The position numbers were made by a program, and so were the translations under genes. From Thiothrix litoralis (GTDB taxonomy: Bacteria > Pseudomonadota > Gammaproteobacteria > Thiotrichales > Thiotrichaceae), in assembly GCF_017901135.1 (NCBI RefSeq), contig NZ_CP072801.1:2170001-2234000 (forward strand): a stretch of DNA of 64,000 nucleotides, given 5' to 3'. The notes under the pieces were generated by a model that saw only the letters and a program-made list of their open reading frames with translations, made no database searches and was not told the origin of the DNA. This document shows positions 18,830-28,568 of the stretch, piece after piece. Position 1 is the first letter of the stretch, and every line of letters begins with the position of its first letter.

Positions 18830-19214
18830 TTAGCGGCGTACCGTCATGGTTTCTGCCACCAGCAACACCACCGAAACGATGTTCGCCAGCAATGCACCGC
18901 CGGAAAACGACACGATGGCAACCGCTGCTTCCTCATCCAAACCTGCCGCACTCACATGTGCCGCATAGCCCCAGATAAAGGCTGCAATAATCAACTGCAA
19001 ATCGGCCACCAAACTGGTAGCCAGAAAAATAGCGCCCAAATGGGTTCTGTCACCGAATTTCAGCACCGTCGCAATCAGACTAACCACAAGGGCAGCAAAC
19101 AACTCATAAACATTATGGTGCGCCAGACTATCAATATCACCGAGGAAAAACCCGAAGTTGAGGGTCAGCGCCAATACAATAAAGAAACCAAAAACGACCT
19201 TTTCTGCGTTCATG
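18830..19214 (-). CDS. DUF6394 family small membrane protein
   Basis: A 128-residue protein with three or four hydrophobic segments. It contains the family-like stretches EKVVFGFFIVLALTLNFGFFLGDID near the N terminus and ATVLKFGDRTHLGAIFLATSLVADLQL in the middle. I start it at ATG 19214 because AGAGG lies five bases upstream; longer in-frame starts have no such site. The function is unknown. It is 15 bases upstream of the channel gene on the same strand, so the two are almost certainly cotranscribed and the protein may be a channel partner (inference). Confidence 0.75.
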
Positions 19215-19305
19215 AAAACCTCTGGTGGAAACTTTCCAGCAAACATAGCACAGCAGAATGCCACTTGCTGAGAACTCTGTGTTACCCCGTGCCTTGGGTA
19301 AAGCC

Positions 19306-20058
19306 TCAGTGCGTCAGTATCTTCGCCAAAAATGCCTGGGTACGCTCATTGCGCGGGCGGTTGAAGAAATCGTGCGGGTTGTTTTCTTCCACAATCTGCC
19401 CCTGATCCATGAAGATCACCCGGTCAGCCACCGATTTGGCGAAACCCATTTCGTGGGTCACACACAGCATGGTAATGCCCTGCTCCGCCAGTTCGGTCAT
19501 GACATCCAGCACTTCCTTGATCATTTCCGGGTCGAGCGCGGAAGTCGGTTCGTCGAACAGCAGGACTTGCGGGGTCAGGCACAAGGTACGCGCAATGGCA
19601 ACGCGCTGTTGCTGCCCACCAGATAATTGCAAAGGGTATTTGTGCGCCTGTTCGGCAATTTGTACCCGCTGCAATTGTTCCATCGCACGTTCTTCCGCCT
19701 CGGCTTTGGACAGTTTATTGACCTGAATCGGCGCGAGGGTGAGATTTTCCAGCACAGTCAAATGCGGGAACAGATTGAATTGTTGGAACACCATGCCGAC
19801 CTTGCGGCGGACTTCGTGTAGCACTTTCACGTCATCGCTGAGTTCCAGACTATCTACCGTTAACTTGCCTTTTTGGTGACTTTCAAGGCGATTAATGCAG
19901 CGAATCAGGGTCGATTTGCCAGAACCGGAAGGGCCACAAATGACGATGCGTTCACCTCGACGCACTTGCAAGTCGATGTCACGTAGCACGTGGAAGTGAC
20001 CGTACCATTTGTTGACCTTGGCGAATTCGATCATGTAGTCAGCTTGATTGTTAGACAT
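19306..20058 (-). CDS. aapP: Amino-acid ABC transporter ATP-binding protein (AapP-like)
   Basis: Energises uptake of polar or general L-amino acids. The 250 residues show Walker [10 protein letters not shown], the Q-loop, the signature [13 protein letters not shown], Walker [15 protein letters not shown] and the switch His (VTHEMGF), all typical of the GlnQ/AapP group. I start at ATG 20058, whose bases overlap the aapM stop (TAATG); longer starts would run into aapM. It is the last gene of aapJQMP. Confidence 0.95.
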   Translation of the reverse strand: MSNNQADYMIEFAKVNKWYGHFHVLRDIDLQVRRGERIVICGPSGSGKSTLIRCINRLESHQKGKLTVDSLELSDDVKVLHEVRRKVGMVFQQFNLFPHLTVLENLTLAPIQVNKLSKAEAEERAMEQLQRVQIAEQAHKYPLQLSGGQQQRVAIARTLCLTPQVLLFDEPTSALDPEMIKEVLDVMTELAEQGITMLCVTHEMGFAKSVADRVIFMDQGQIVEENNPHDFFNRPRNERTQAFLAKILTH

Positions 20059-21104
20059 TAATGCACTTTCCCCCGGCTCACCTGCCGCTCCACCCACTGG
20101 CTGTAGCGCGACAAACTGAAACAGAACACGAAATAAATGGCGGCGATAAACAGATAACCTTCCAGCTTGTACGGCAACCAGTCGGGATCGCTGTTAACCG
20201 CCAGATCCAGCGAGCCGGTGAGTTCATACAAGCTCACGATCGTCACCAACGAGGTATCCTTGAAGGTGGAAATGAAGTTATTCATGATCCCCGGCACCAC
20301 GGTTGCCAAAGCTTGCGGCAGGATAATCTTGCCTTGCATCTGCCAATACGTCAGCCCCAAAGATGCCGCCGCCTCGTATTGCCCACGTGGAATCGCCTGC
20401 AAACCACCCCGGATCACTTCCGCCAGATACGCCCCCGCAAACAGGATCATCGCCACCAATACCCGCAGCAACACATCAATCGACGTACCCACAGGCATGA
20501 ACAGCGGGAACAGGAACGAGGCCATGAACAGCACCGAAATCAGCGGTACACCCCGGATCAGTTCCACGTAAACCGTACACAGTGAACGGATCACCGGTAG
20601 GTCAGACATACGCCCCAACGCCAGTAACACCGCCAGCGGAAACGCGCCCACTACCGACAAGGATGCCAACAAAATGGTCAAGGGCAAACCGCCCCACTGG
20701 TCGGTTGTCACCGTTGCCAACCCCAACACACCACCGTGCATCAGGATGAAAAACACAACCAGTACGCCAACCCACAACGCTGCTAACCACGGTTTCCAAA
20801 ACAACCGCACACAGCTTGCCAGCAACAAAGCCATCAACAACAGGGTTGCTAGCAGCGGACGCCATTGCGCTTCAAACGGGTAACGCCCGAAAATGATAAT
20901 GCGGTATTTTTCCGCCACCACGCCCCAGCAAGCACCAGCGCCACGCGCCGTGTTGCATTGCTCGGCATCCGCCACCCACACCGCATGGCTGATTCCCCAA
21001 CCCCACACCTGCGACAGCACATAGAGTAACAACGTCCCCAGCAATACGGTGATGGCGCTGTTGAAAACGTTATTGAACAGATTGGCACGTAACCAAGTGA
21101 CCAT
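20058..21104 (-). CDS. aapM: General L-amino-acid ABC transporter permease (AapM-like)
   Basis: Inner-membrane permease of the His/Glu/Gln/Arg three-TM family. The 348 residues begin with an extra N-terminal hydrophobic region and a periplasmic loop ([17 protein letters not shown]), typical of the long AapM type. The conserved permease core follows, with the EAA loop [27 protein letters not shown]. The adjacent aapQ stop is one base upstream of its ATG. The partner set Q/M/P/J makes the assignment firm; the exact substrate is not known. Confidence 0.93.
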   Translation of the reverse strand: MVTWLRANLFNNVFNSAITVLLGTLLLYVLSQVWGWGISHAVWVADAEQCNTARGAGACWGVVAEKYRIIIFGRYPFEAQWRPLLATLLLMALLLASCVRLFWKPWLAALWVGVLVVFFILMHGGVLGLATVTTDQWGGLPLTILLASLSVVGAFPLAVLLALGRMSDLPVIRSLCTVYVELIRGVPLISVLFMASFLFPLFMPVGTSIDVLLRVLVAMILFAGAYLAEVIRGGLQAIPRGQYEAAASLGLTYWQMQGKIILPQALATVVPGIMNNFISTFKDTSLVTIVSLYELTGSLDLAVNSDPDWLPYKLEGYLFIAAIYFVFCFSLSRYSQWVERQVSRGKVH

Positions 21105-21105
21105 C

Positions 21106-22059
21106 TCAACGCTCCTTGATAGCCGAACGGCGGTTGTACCAACCCATGAAGGCCGATGTCAGCAAGGAAAGCGTCAAATAAACCGCCATGATTACCGCAA
21201 TGCACTCCACCGCCCGCCCGGTCTGATTGAGCGAGGTATTCGCAATCGACACCAATTCAGGGTAGCCCACCGCCACTGCTAGCGACGAGTTCTTGGTCAG
21301 ATTTAAATACTGATTGGTCAGCGGCGGAATAATCACCCGCAAGGCTTGCGGCAACTGGATTAGACGCATGGTTTGCCCACGGCTCAAACCCAGCGCCAGC
21401 GCCGCCTCACGCTGCCCACGCGGCACAGACGCAATGCCGCTGCGCACAATTTCCGCAATATACGACGCGGTGTAAATCGTCAGCCCCAGCAATAAGGCGA
21501 AAAACTCCGGTGACAGATTCACCCCGCCCTTGATCCCGAAACCCGCCTTGACCGGCACATCCCCAAACCACGGCAACGCCAGCCCCGCCTTGGTCAGGTA
21601 AATCCCCAGAAACGGCTCCGCTTCGCGCACATTGGGCAACCATTCCACGCACACCAGATACCACATCAACAATTGCAGCAACAGTGGGACATTGCGGAAC
21701 ACTTCCACATACGTCAGGCATAAGCCACGGATCAAGATATTGTGGGAAAACCGCCCTACCCCCAGCAATACGCCAAGGATAGTGGTAAGGATAATGCCAA
21801 CAATGGCAACTTTCAGGGTATTGCCCAAGCCAGCAAGGAAAGCTCGCCAGTAACTATCGGTGGATTGGAAGCCAAACAGGCTTTCGCTAATAGCAAACCC
21901 GGCAGGCTCTGACAGAAAGTCAAAACCGCTTTTGATGCCACGATTACGCATGTTTTCCAGCGTGTTGTCTGCCAGCCAGACGATACAGGCCGCCACCACC
22001 AACAAGGCGGCAAGCTGATACAGCCAGCCGCGTGTTTTTTGGTTACGCCAAAATGCCAT
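21106..22059 (-). CDS. aapQ: General L-amino-acid ABC transporter permease (AapQ-like)
   Basis: Second permease of the transporter. The 317 residues include an N-terminal membrane anchor, the long loop typical of AapQ (NMRNRGIKSGFDFLSEPAGF), and the permease core with the EAA loop EIVRSGIASVPRGQREAALALGLSRG. I start at ATG 22059 because AAAGGTGATT precedes it at good spacing; a GTG two codons upstream is less likely. It lies 9 bases after the aapJ stop and one base before aapM. Confidence 0.94.
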   Translation of the reverse strand: MAFWRNQKTRGWLYQLAALLVVAACIVWLADNTLENMRNRGIKSGFDFLSEPAGFAISESLFGFQSTDSYWRAFLAGLGNTLKVAIVGIILTTILGVLLGVGRFSHNILIRGLCLTYVEVFRNVPLLLQLLMWYLVCVEWLPNVREAEPFLGIYLTKAGLALPWFGDVPVKAGFGIKGGVNLSPEFFALLLGLTIYTASYIAEIVRSGIASVPRGQREAALALGLSRGQTMRLIQLPQALRVIIPPLTNQYLNLTKNSSLAVAVGYPELVSIANTSLNQTGRAVECIAVIMAVYLTLSLLTSAFMGWYNRRSAIKER

Positions 22060-22068
22060 AATCACCTT

Positions 22069-23100
22069 TTAACGGATCGGTGGTGCGTACATAATCCCAC
22101 CCTTATTCCACGGTTGGTTCAAACCCCGCTCCAGCTTCAAGGGGGAATCCTTACCGACGTTGCGCTCGAAGATTTCACCGTAATTGCCAGTCGCTTTGAG
22201 TGCGCGGTAAGCCCATTCCTTGTCTAACCCGAGCAATTTACCCATATCTTCATCCGTACCGAGGATGCGCTGGATATTGGGGTCATCACTGGATTTCATC
22301 TCATCCAGATTGGCTTGGGTCAAGCCGTATTCATCGCCTTCCAGCAGTGCATTCAACACCCATTTGGAAATGGCAAAAAACTCGTCATCGCCACGGCGTA
22401 CCAACGGCCCCAGCGGTTCCTTGGAAATGATCTCCGGCAGGATCATGTGCTCATCGGGACTCTTGGAGATGGAACGCTCTGCGGCCAGACCGGAAGCATC
22501 GGTGGTGTAGGCTTGGCAACGCCCACTCTGGTAAGCACCGGTGGCTGCTTCGTTCTTTTCAAAGACCAGGGGTTTGATGTCCAGCTTGTTGACGCGGGCG
22601 AAATCACTCAGGTTCTTTTCGGTCGTCGTGCCCGACTGGGTACACACGGTCGCGCCATTGAGTTCTTTGGCGCTGGCGATTTTCAGTTCCTTTTTCACCA
22701 TAAAGCCTTGACCGTCGTAATACATGACACCGACAAAGTTTGCACCCAGTGAAGCATCGCGGGTCAGTGTCCAAGTGGTATTACGAGAAAGGATGTCGAT
22801 TTCGCCAGATTGCAGTGCGGTGAAACGTTGTTGCGCATTCAGCGGCACGTATTTCACTTTATTGGCATCGCCGAGGATGGAAGCGGCAAGCGCTTTGCAA
22901 TAGTCCACATCCATACCGCTCCACTTGCCTTCGCTATCGGCAGAGGAAAAGCCTGCCAGCGCGACGTTAACACCACACACTAATTGATCGCGTGATTTGA
23001 TGGCATCGAGCGTTTTCCCCGCATGAGCAGGCAGACTAACGACAGCGGTGGCGCACAGGGCAACGCCTGCGATGGTGCGAGAAAGGGTGCTTTTTAACAT
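22069..23100 (-). CDS. aapJ: Amino-acid ABC transporter substrate-binding protein (AapJ-like)
   Basis: Periplasmic receptor that delivers amino acids to the AapQMP membrane complex. The 343 residues begin with a Sec signal peptide (LSRTIAGVALCATAVVSLPAHA, cut probably after AHA at about residue 27). An SBP_bac_3 domain follows, with RDQLVCGVN, DVDYCKALAA, LSRNTTWTLTRD and CTQSGTTTEKN, all characteristic of the AapJ/BztA group. It starts 15 bases after the lnt stop with AAAAGGAA upstream, so the transporter is probably transcribed from the phoH-lnt cluster. Confidence 0.94.
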   Translation of the reverse strand: MLKSTLSRTIAGVALCATAVVSLPAHAGKTLDAIKSRDQLVCGVNVALAGFSSADSEGKWSGMDVDYCKALAASILGDANKVKYVPLNAQQRFTALQSGEIDILSRNTTWTLTRDASLGANFVGVMYYDGQGFMVKKELKIASAKELNGATVCTQSGTTTEKNLSDFARVNKLDIKPLVFEKNEAATGAYQSGRCQAYTTDASGLAAERSISKSPDEHMILPEIISKEPLGPLVRRGDDEFFAISKWVLNALLEGDEYGLTQANLDEMKSSDDPNIQRILGTDEDMGKLLGLDKEWAYRALKATGNYGEIFERNVGKDSPLKLERGLNQPWNKGGIMYAPPIR

Positions 23101-23115
23101 GGGTATTCCTTTTTG

Positions 23116-24672
23116 TTAATTGAACTGGACGCGTCTCAGCAGCACTGGAAGCCCCAACAGTATAAACATTAATGGAATAATCAGCCAGTTACCCACACGT
23201 ACATACGGCGTTGCACCCTGCATGGGGGTAGCATAACCGCTGATGACTGTCGCAACCTGTGGCTCGGCGGTAGCCGTCACTTTGCCCTTTTCATCAATAA
23301 TCGCGCTTACCCCGTTATTGGTGGCACGCAGCAGGTAACGCCCGGTTTCCAGCGCCCGCATCCGCGCAATTTCGGCGTGTTGGGCAGGCTCGATAGACCC
23401 GGTGAACCAGCCGTCATTGCTGACATTCACCAGCATGGTCGCGGCAGGCAACCCGGCAATCATTTCTTCCGCATACGCATCTTCGTAGCAAACTGATATA
23501 CGCATCGGCTGGCCTGCGACGTTCAGAGTATTAGTACCATGCCACGGCGTCACATTATCAGACGGTAGCTTGATAATGCTTTCCAGAAAACTCAAGTGTT
23601 TCAGAAACGGAATGTATTCACTGAACGGTACCAAATGCTGCTTGGCATACACGTTTTCGCCGGTATTGATCGACGTTTCCACGTCACGATCGCCACCCAC
23701 CGCCATCACTGCGTTGTAAACCGCTTCGGTATCACGGTTGACATGGAAACCGCCGACCAATAAATCGGCTTTCGCATCGCGTGCCCACTGTTGCAGCGGC
23801 AGCATGACATCCAGCGATAGCGGGAAATAATCTGACAATGCCGTTTCCGGCCAAATCACCAAGTGTGAAGATTCCACATTGGGATATTTATCGCCATCCA
23901 TCAAATCCAGATACGCCTGAATATTGTCAGTGCGAAATTCGGGCGACCACTTGGTGAGTTGATCCACATTCCCCTGCAACATACTGATATACAGCGGCTC
24001 TCCGGCAGGTTGCGTCCAGCGGATTTGTCCTAGGCCGAAACCACCTGCAACGGTGACAACGGTCAACGACAGCGCGATTATCCGCTCGCGCGATGTGCCC
24101 ACCACCAGCAACACCAGCGCACCCGCACCTAGTGCCACCAGCCAGCTAACCCCCAGCACGCCCGTTACTGGCGCGTAATGTGCCAACCACGTATCAATCT
24201 GGGTAGTCCCCAGTTGCAGCCACGGAAAACCTGTCAAAAACCAGCCACGAAACCATTCGGTCAATACCCAAATCGCCGGATAAGCCACCAATAAACGCAT
24301 CGCCAAGGAAACAGACGCGGTATACGACGCCAGCCAGCCAAAAACCATCAGGAACAGCGCCATAATGACCACAAAAATCGTCACCATTAGCACCGCAATC
24401 GCGGTATTCGCACCACCAAAGAAGTGGATGCTAACGTAAATCCAGTGCGCCCCTCCGGCAAACAACCCAATCCCGAACACCCACGCCAAACGCAAACGTT
24501 GTTTCAACGGCATGGCTTTCAGGTTCAACCAAAAGAATACGGCTGGAGCAAGCCAGGCAAACGGCAACCATTCAATGGGCGCAAATGCCAAAGCCATGGA
24601 TGAACCTGCCAGCAAAGCCAGCAGGTAATCCAGTTTCGAGAGGGATTCACTAGAATCGCGAAAAGACAGCAT
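23116..24672 (-). CDS. lnt: Apolipoprotein N-acyltransferase
   Basis: Adds the third acyl chain to lipoproteins at the inner membrane. The 518 residues have an N-terminal multi-spanning region (about 6 segments, with GLFAGGAHWIYVSIHFFGG) and a nitrilase-like periplasmic domain. The catalytic Glu is in IWPETALSDY, the Lys in the YAKQHLVPFSEYIPF region, and the Cys in VCYEDAYAEEM. A last C-terminal membrane segment ends the protein. I start at ATG 24672 (MLSFRDSSES); the longer reading has no family support. It lies 34 bases after corC, its usual neighbour. Confidence 0.95.
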   Translation of the reverse strand: MLSFRDSSESLSKLDYLLALLAGSSMALAFAPIEWLPFAWLAPAVFFWLNLKAMPLKQRLRLAWVFGIGLFAGGAHWIYVSIHFFGGANTAIAVLMVTIFVVIMALFLMVFGWLASYTASVSLAMRLLVAYPAIWVLTEWFRGWFLTGFPWLQLGTTQIDTWLAHYAPVTGVLGVSWLVALGAGALVLLVVGTSRERIIALSLTVVTVAGGFGLGQIRWTQPAGEPLYISMLQGNVDQLTKWSPEFRTDNIQAYLDLMDGDKYPNVESSHLVIWPETALSDYFPLSLDVMLPLQQWARDAKADLLVGGFHVNRDTEAVYNAVMAVGGDRDVETSINTGENVYAKQHLVPFSEYIPFLKHLSFLESIIKLPSDNVTPWHGTNTLNVAGQPMRISVCYEDAYAEEMIAGLPAATMLVNVSNDGWFTGSIEPAQHAEIARMRALETGRYLLRATNNGVSAIIDEKGKVTATAEPQVATVISGYATPMQGATPYVRVGNWLIIPLMFILLGLPVLLRRVQFN

Positions 24673-24706
24673 AGTGTTAATATTCCAACCAAAAAAACTG
24701 TCGGGA

Positions 24707-25579
24707 TTATAACGCAGGCGTCTGTTCCGAGATATGACAATCAATGTTAGGCAGCACTTCCAGCAACAGAATGCGGCGGGAGTCACTGCTCAATACCCGG
24801 AATAGCCAGCCATCCAACACCAGCTCATCACCCTGACGCGGAATTTTACCCAGCTCATGGATAATGATCCCTGCGATGGTATCGAACTCATTGGTGTCAA
24901 AGGTGGTACCGAGAATGCTATTGAACTCATCAATCGGGGTCATGGCCTCGACGATAAAACGCCCGTCCCCCTGCGGCACGATATTGCTGGAAACATCTTC
25001 CTTATCATCGTGCTCGTCGTCGATGTCGCCGACAATTTGTTCCAGCACATCCTCGAACGTTACCAGCCCGGAAATGCCGGAGTACTCGTCAATGACCACA
25101 GCCATGTGATTACGGGTTCTGCGGAATTCGGTCAGCAAGCGGTTCAGGCGTTGGCTCTCCGGCACGATCAGCGCAGGGCGGATAATGTCGTCGATCTGGA
25201 ACTCGCTTTCACGCCCACTGTATTTGAGCAAATCCTTCGCCAACAGCACGCCGACCAAATCATCACGGTCTTCATCCACCACCGGATAACGTGAATGCTC
25301 AGTTTGTGCAATGCGGGCAAGAATTTGGGTGAAATTGTCTTCATGGTAAATGAAGTTGATTTGGGAACGGGGAACCATGATGTCGCGTACTTGCAGCGCA
25401 CCAAACTCCAGCACCCCTTGTAGCATTCCTGCCATTTCCCCTGGCAGCAGATTTTTTTCATTAGCCCGTTGTAAATCTTCCATCAAATCTTCCGTGCATT
25501 GGGAAGTGAGGTCGAGTTGTTTTATTAACCATTGTTTCCATCGCGGTCGAGGTCGCGAGTCACCTATGTCAGTTTTCAT
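24707..25579 (-). CDS. corC: HlyC/CorC-family CBS-domain protein (CorC/YbeX)
   Basis: Magnesium/cobalt-efflux-associated cytosolic protein. The 290 residues (E. coli CorC is 292) carry two CBS domains (from DIMVPRSQINFIYHED and from RPALIVPESQRLNRLL) and the C-terminal CorC_HlyC domain (DGRFIVEAMTPIDEFNSIL). The true start is ATG 25579 (MKTDIGDS); an in-frame extension upstream is only insertion-sequence DNA. A tnpB element abuts this ATG. In the reconstructed ancestral sequence the ybeY stop is followed by TAAGAGGAAAA and then this ATG, so the insertion has removed the Shine-Dalgarno site; only a weak AAGATGG remains. Confidence 0.93.
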   Translation of the reverse strand: MKTDIGDSRPRPRWKQWLIKQLDLTSQCTEDLMEDLQRANEKNLLPGEMAGMLQGVLEFGALQVRDIMVPRSQINFIYHEDNFTQILARIAQTEHSRYPVVDEDRDDLVGVLLAKDLLKYSGRESEFQIDDIIRPALIVPESQRLNRLLTEFRRTRNHMAVVIDEYSGISGLVTFEDVLEQIVGDIDDEHDDKEDVSSNIVPQGDGRFIVEAMTPIDEFNSILGTTFDTNEFDTIAGIIIHELGKIPRQGDELVLDGWLFRVLSSDSRRILLLEVLPNIDCHISEQTPAL

Positions 25580-25722
25580 CCATCTTGCGCGAGATACCCC
25601 GTCCTTCAGGTCGGGGAGGGATAGCGCGTCGGCGGAGCCGACCCTGTTCTCGCTCCTCTTTTCGTTTACGCTATTTTGGTTAAACAGGCACAACGAACAC
25701 GGCATGGACTACACTGTGAGTC

Positions 25723-26874
25723 ATGCCAACGAAACGCGCCTACAAATTCCGGTTTTACCCAGACCTGCAACAAGAAAAGTTGCTGGCGCAGACGTTTGGT
25801 TGTGTGCGTTACGTGTACAACAGCATCTTGCGTTACCGCATCGATGCTTACGATCAGACTCAGGAAAAGGTCAGTTACCTGGGTGCTAATGCGCGGTTGA
25901 CAGCCATCAAGAAGCTGCCCGAACTGCTTTTTCTGAACGACGTTTCCAGTGTTCCGCTGCAACAATGCTTGCGGAACCAACAATCGGCATTCAAGAATTT
26001 CTTTGAAGGCCGGGCAAAATACCCTGTTTTTAAATCCAAAAAGCATCGCCAGTCGGCAGAATTTACTTACCGTGCTTTTACATACCGCAACGGTGAATTG
26101 AAGCTGGCGAAGTGCGCTGCGCAGCTGAACATTCGATGGAGCCAGCCACTTCCTGCTGCCCCGACCACCGTTACTGTTTCCAAAGATCAGGCCGGACGCT
26201 ACTTCGTGTCCTGCTTGTGTGAATTTGAATCCACGCTGTTGCCCGTCACCAACAAAAAGGCTGGCATTGACGTGGGCATCAAGGATTTGTTCGTCACTAG
26301 CGACGGCTTCAAGTCCGGTAATCCCCGCCACACCGCCCAACACGCGGCTAAACTGGCGAAGTACCAACGCCGTCTTGCCAAGAAAAAACGCGGCAGCAAG
26401 AATCGGCTGAAAGCTAAACGCAACGTTGCCCGTGTTCACGCGAAGATTTCCGATTGCCGGTCGGACAACTTGCACAAGCTGTCCCGCAAACTGATTAACG
26501 AGAACCAAGTGGTTTGCGCTGAAAACCTCGCCGTGAAAAACATGATTAAACACCCAACATTAGCCAAGCACATTGCCGATGCGAGTTGGGGGGAATTCAC
26601 CCGCCAGCTTGAATACAAAGCCCACTGGGCAGGCAGGACGTATGTCGAAATCGACCGTTTCTTCCCTTCCAGCAAGCGCTGTAACGGCTGCGGTTTCGTG
26701 AAAGCAAACATGCCGCTGGATGTGCGGTCTTGGGAGTGCCCCGAATGTGGCGCAACCCATGACCGTGACGTGAATGCAGCACGTAACATTTTAGCCGCCG
26801 GACTGGCGGTGTTAGCCTTTGGAGAGAATGTTAGCGGTGATGGCATTTCGGTGTCCTTGTCCTGTTCTCGGTGA
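25723..26874 (+). CDS. tnpB: TnpB RNA-guided nuclease (divergent lineage)
   Basis: A 383-residue TnpB with intact catalytic positions: D183 in AGIDVGIKD, E267 in VVCAENLAV and D349 in HDRDVNAARN. It has a zinc finger with CNGC (320-323) and CPEC (339-342). The N terminus (MPTKRAYKFRFYPDLQQEKLLAQTFG) is the usual helix-turn-helix start. It is only distantly similar to the other two TnpB proteins here, despite closely similar element ends. The start is ATG 25723, just before PTKRAYKFR. Confidence 0.92.
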   Translation: MPTKRAYKFRFYPDLQQEKLLAQTFGCVRYVYNSILRYRIDAYDQTQEKVSYLGANARLTAIKKLPELLFLNDVSSVPLQQCLRNQQSAFKNFFEGRAKYPVFKSKKHRQSAEFTYRAFTYRNGELKLAKCAAQLNIRWSQPLPAAPTTVTVSKDQAGRYFVSCLCEFESTLLPVTNKKAGIDVGIKDLFVTSDGFKSGNPRHTAQHAAKLAKYQRRLAKKKRGSKNRLKAKRNVARVHAKISDCRSDNLHKLSRKLINENQVVCAENLAVKNMIKHPTLAKHIADASWGEFTRQLEYKAHWAGRTYVEIDRFFPSSKRCNGCGFVKANMPLDVRSWECPECGATHDRDVNAARNILAAGLAVLAFGENVSGDGISVSLSCSR

Positions 26875-26914
26875 ATTAGGAATTCCCTTTCCTTTAGGGA
26901 GGGGAGGAAGTCAA
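26770..26914 (+). ncRNA. Putative omega-RNA scaffold of tnpB copy 3
   Basis: The region from the 3' end of tnpB to the right-end hairpin and GTCAA at 26914 is where the guide RNA of this family is made. The adjoining guide bases (TTTTCCTCTTAGGGTG from 26915) are antisense to the end of ybeY and the lost corC ribosome binding site. The 5' boundary is uncertain. Confidence 0.35.
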
Positions 26915-26922
26915 TTTTCCTC

Positions 26923-27402
26923 TTAGGGTGAGTGATAAGGGTCAGGAAAGCCAAGTTTGCCGAGGATGTCGGTTTCCAAACCTTCCATCTCTTCAGCTTC
27001 GGCATCCGTTATATGGTCATAACCTTGTAAATGCAACAAACCATGTATCAACAAATGCGCCCAATGCTGGGTAGGCGTTTTGCCTTGTTCCGCCGCTTCG
27101 CGCTCTATCACCGGCAAGCAGATGACGAGATCGCCTAGATACTCTATATCGTCAGCGTCATCTTCCTCATCCGGGATAGATGGCTCATCGTAGGGGAAGG
27201 ACAACACATTCGTCGGGTAATCTTTGTCCCGATAAGCTCGGTTCAGTTCCTGACTTTCCGCTGCGTTGACAATGCGCACCACCACACCGGCTTCGGCATC
27301 CGCACCGCCCGGCCATGCGGCTTGTGCCCAGCGTAGCAAATCAGCTTCTGCGGGAATGTTCGGGTAATCTTCCGGGTTCTGAATATCCAGTTGCAAACTC
27401 AT
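26923..27402 (-). CDS. ybeY: Endoribonuclease YbeY (16S rRNA maturation)
   Basis: Zinc-dependent RNase for 16S rRNA 3'-end processing and ribosome quality control. The 159 residues show [18 protein letters not shown] and the zinc motif [15 protein letters not shown] with three His. The ATG at 27402 overlaps the phoH stop (ATGA), so the two are coupled. An acidic insert, [16 protein letters not shown], sits in a variable loop. The stop is only 8 bases from the right end of a tnpB element that separates ybeY from corC. Confidence 0.95.
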   Translation of the reverse strand: MSLQLDIQNPEDYPNIPAEADLLRWAQAAWPGGADAEAGVVVRIVNAAESQELNRAYRDKDYPTNVLSFPYDEPSIPDEEDDADDIEYLGDLVICLPVIEREAAEQGKTPTQHWAHLLIHGLLHLQGYDHITDAEAEEMEGLETDILGKLGFPDPYHSP

Positions 27403-28409
27403 CGCAACAGCTCCCGGTCATGCCCTTCGTAAGCTTCCACGATTTTCTGCACCAGTTTGTGGCGTACCACATCACGCCCACTGAACCAGTTGAAGCTAAT
27501 GCCTTTGACACCTTCCAGAATATCCGCCGCCTGACGCAGGCCGGACGTCTGGTGGCGCGGCAAGTCGATCTGGGTAATATCCCCCGTGATCACCGCCGAA
27601 GAACCAAACCCCAAGCGAGTCAGGAACATTTTCATCTGTTCGGTGGTGGTATTTTGGGCTTCGTCCAGCAGGATGAAAGCGTCATTCAGGGTACGCCCAC
27701 GCATATACGCTAACGGGGCAACTTCGATGACGTTGCGTTCAATCAGCTTGTTGACCTTTTCGATGCCAATCATTTCATACAAGGCGTCGTACATCGGGCG
27801 TAAATACGGGTCGATTTTCTGCGACAGATCGCCGGGCAAGAAGCCGAGGCGTTCCCCCGCTTCTACCGCAGGCCGTACCAACACCAAACGGCGTACTTCA
27901 TCACGTTCCAAAGCCTCCACCGCGCACGCTACCGCCAGCCAGGTTTTGCCTGTACCGGCGGGGCCAATACCGAAGGTAATATCGTGGGTGCGGATATTCT
28001 GGATATATTGGCTTTGCACCAACCCCTTGGGCTTGATGTAACCGCGTTTGGTACGGATGCGCACATCATCGCTGGTATTGGCTTGTACCTTGTCGAGATT
28101 GGCTTCTTGAAGAAATAAATGGATGCTTTCCGGGCTAAGCACCGTATCGGCAGCCTCGCGGTAGAGGTCCTTTAAGAGGTTAATCGTTAACGGCACAGTC
28201 AGCGCCGTTCCAGTAATCTGGAACAGGTTACCGCGATTGCTAAGCTCAATGCCGAGCCGATGTTCGATTTGGCGCAAATGCTGGTCAAATTGACCGCAGA
28301 GATTCATTAGACGCTCGGTATCCGCAGGTTCGAGTTCAAACTGGACGGTGTGCCTGTCACTTTCCGTTACAGCAATAGTCGTGGTAGTCAAGAAAGTGTG
28401 CAATTCCAT
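27399..28409 (-). CDS. ybeZ: PhoH-family ATPase (YbeZ)
   Basis: Cytoplasmic ATPase, often with RNA-related functions, partner of YbeY. The 336 residues have Walker [12 protein letters not shown] (about 141-151), [19 protein letters not shown], and Walker [15 protein letters not shown]. The call is firm by motifs and by the order phoH-ybeY-corC-lnt. A strong promoter lies 18-46 bases upstream of the ATG and there is no clear Shine-Dalgarno site, so translation may begin on a very short leader or at a later codon. Confidence 0.95.
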   Translation of the reverse strand: MELHTFLTTTTIAVTESDRHTVQFELEPADTERLMNLCGQFDQHLRQIEHRLGIELSNRGNLFQITGTALTVPLTINLLKDLYREAADTVLSPESIHLFLQEANLDKVQANTSDDVRIRTKRGYIKPKGLVQSQYIQNIRTHDITFGIGPAGTGKTWLAVACAVEALERDEVRRLVLVRPAVEAGERLGFLPGDLSQKIDPYLRPMYDALYEMIGIEKVNKLIERNVIEVAPLAYMRGRTLNDAFILLDEAQNTTTEQMKMFLTRLGFGSSAVITGDITQIDLPRHQTSGLRQAADILEGVKGISFNWFSGRDVVRHKLVQKIVEAYEGHDRELLR

Positions 28410-28426
28410 GAATGAATAATGTTAAA

Positions 28427-28455
28427 AGTATAGCTACAGCGTCAATAAGGTTCAA
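28427..28455 (-). promoter_or_regulatory. Predicted sigma-70 promoter of the phoH-ybeY-corC-lnt-aap cluster
   Basis: On the complement, TTGAAC and TATACT are separated by exactly 17 bases. The predicted start lies near 28420, about 11 bases before the phoH ATG. Confidence 0.6.
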
Positions 28456-28568
28456 CCATTCCGACAAATGGTAGAGCCTATCAATCTTACTTATGATATT
28501 ATTTTAGGCAATTTAGCATAATGAAAACAATATAACGTTGCCAACCATGCAGCAGGGAACGACCACCA

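Larger units (their letters stand above)
25580..26914 (+). mobile_element. tnpB-only IS200/IS605-type element, copy 3 (divergent, about 1335 bp)
   Basis: The right end GGGAGGGGAGGAAGTCAA (to 26914) and the left part TTGCGCGAGATACCCCGTCC with hairpin CCCCGTCCTTCAGGTCGGGG match the ends of the two other elements, though the enclosed tnpB is a different lineage. The left boundary (after TTTTCAT at 25579) is set by reconstructing the ybeY-corC junction and could shift by a few bases. There is no tnpA and no target duplication. It lies against the direction of the host operon. Confidence 0.82.
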
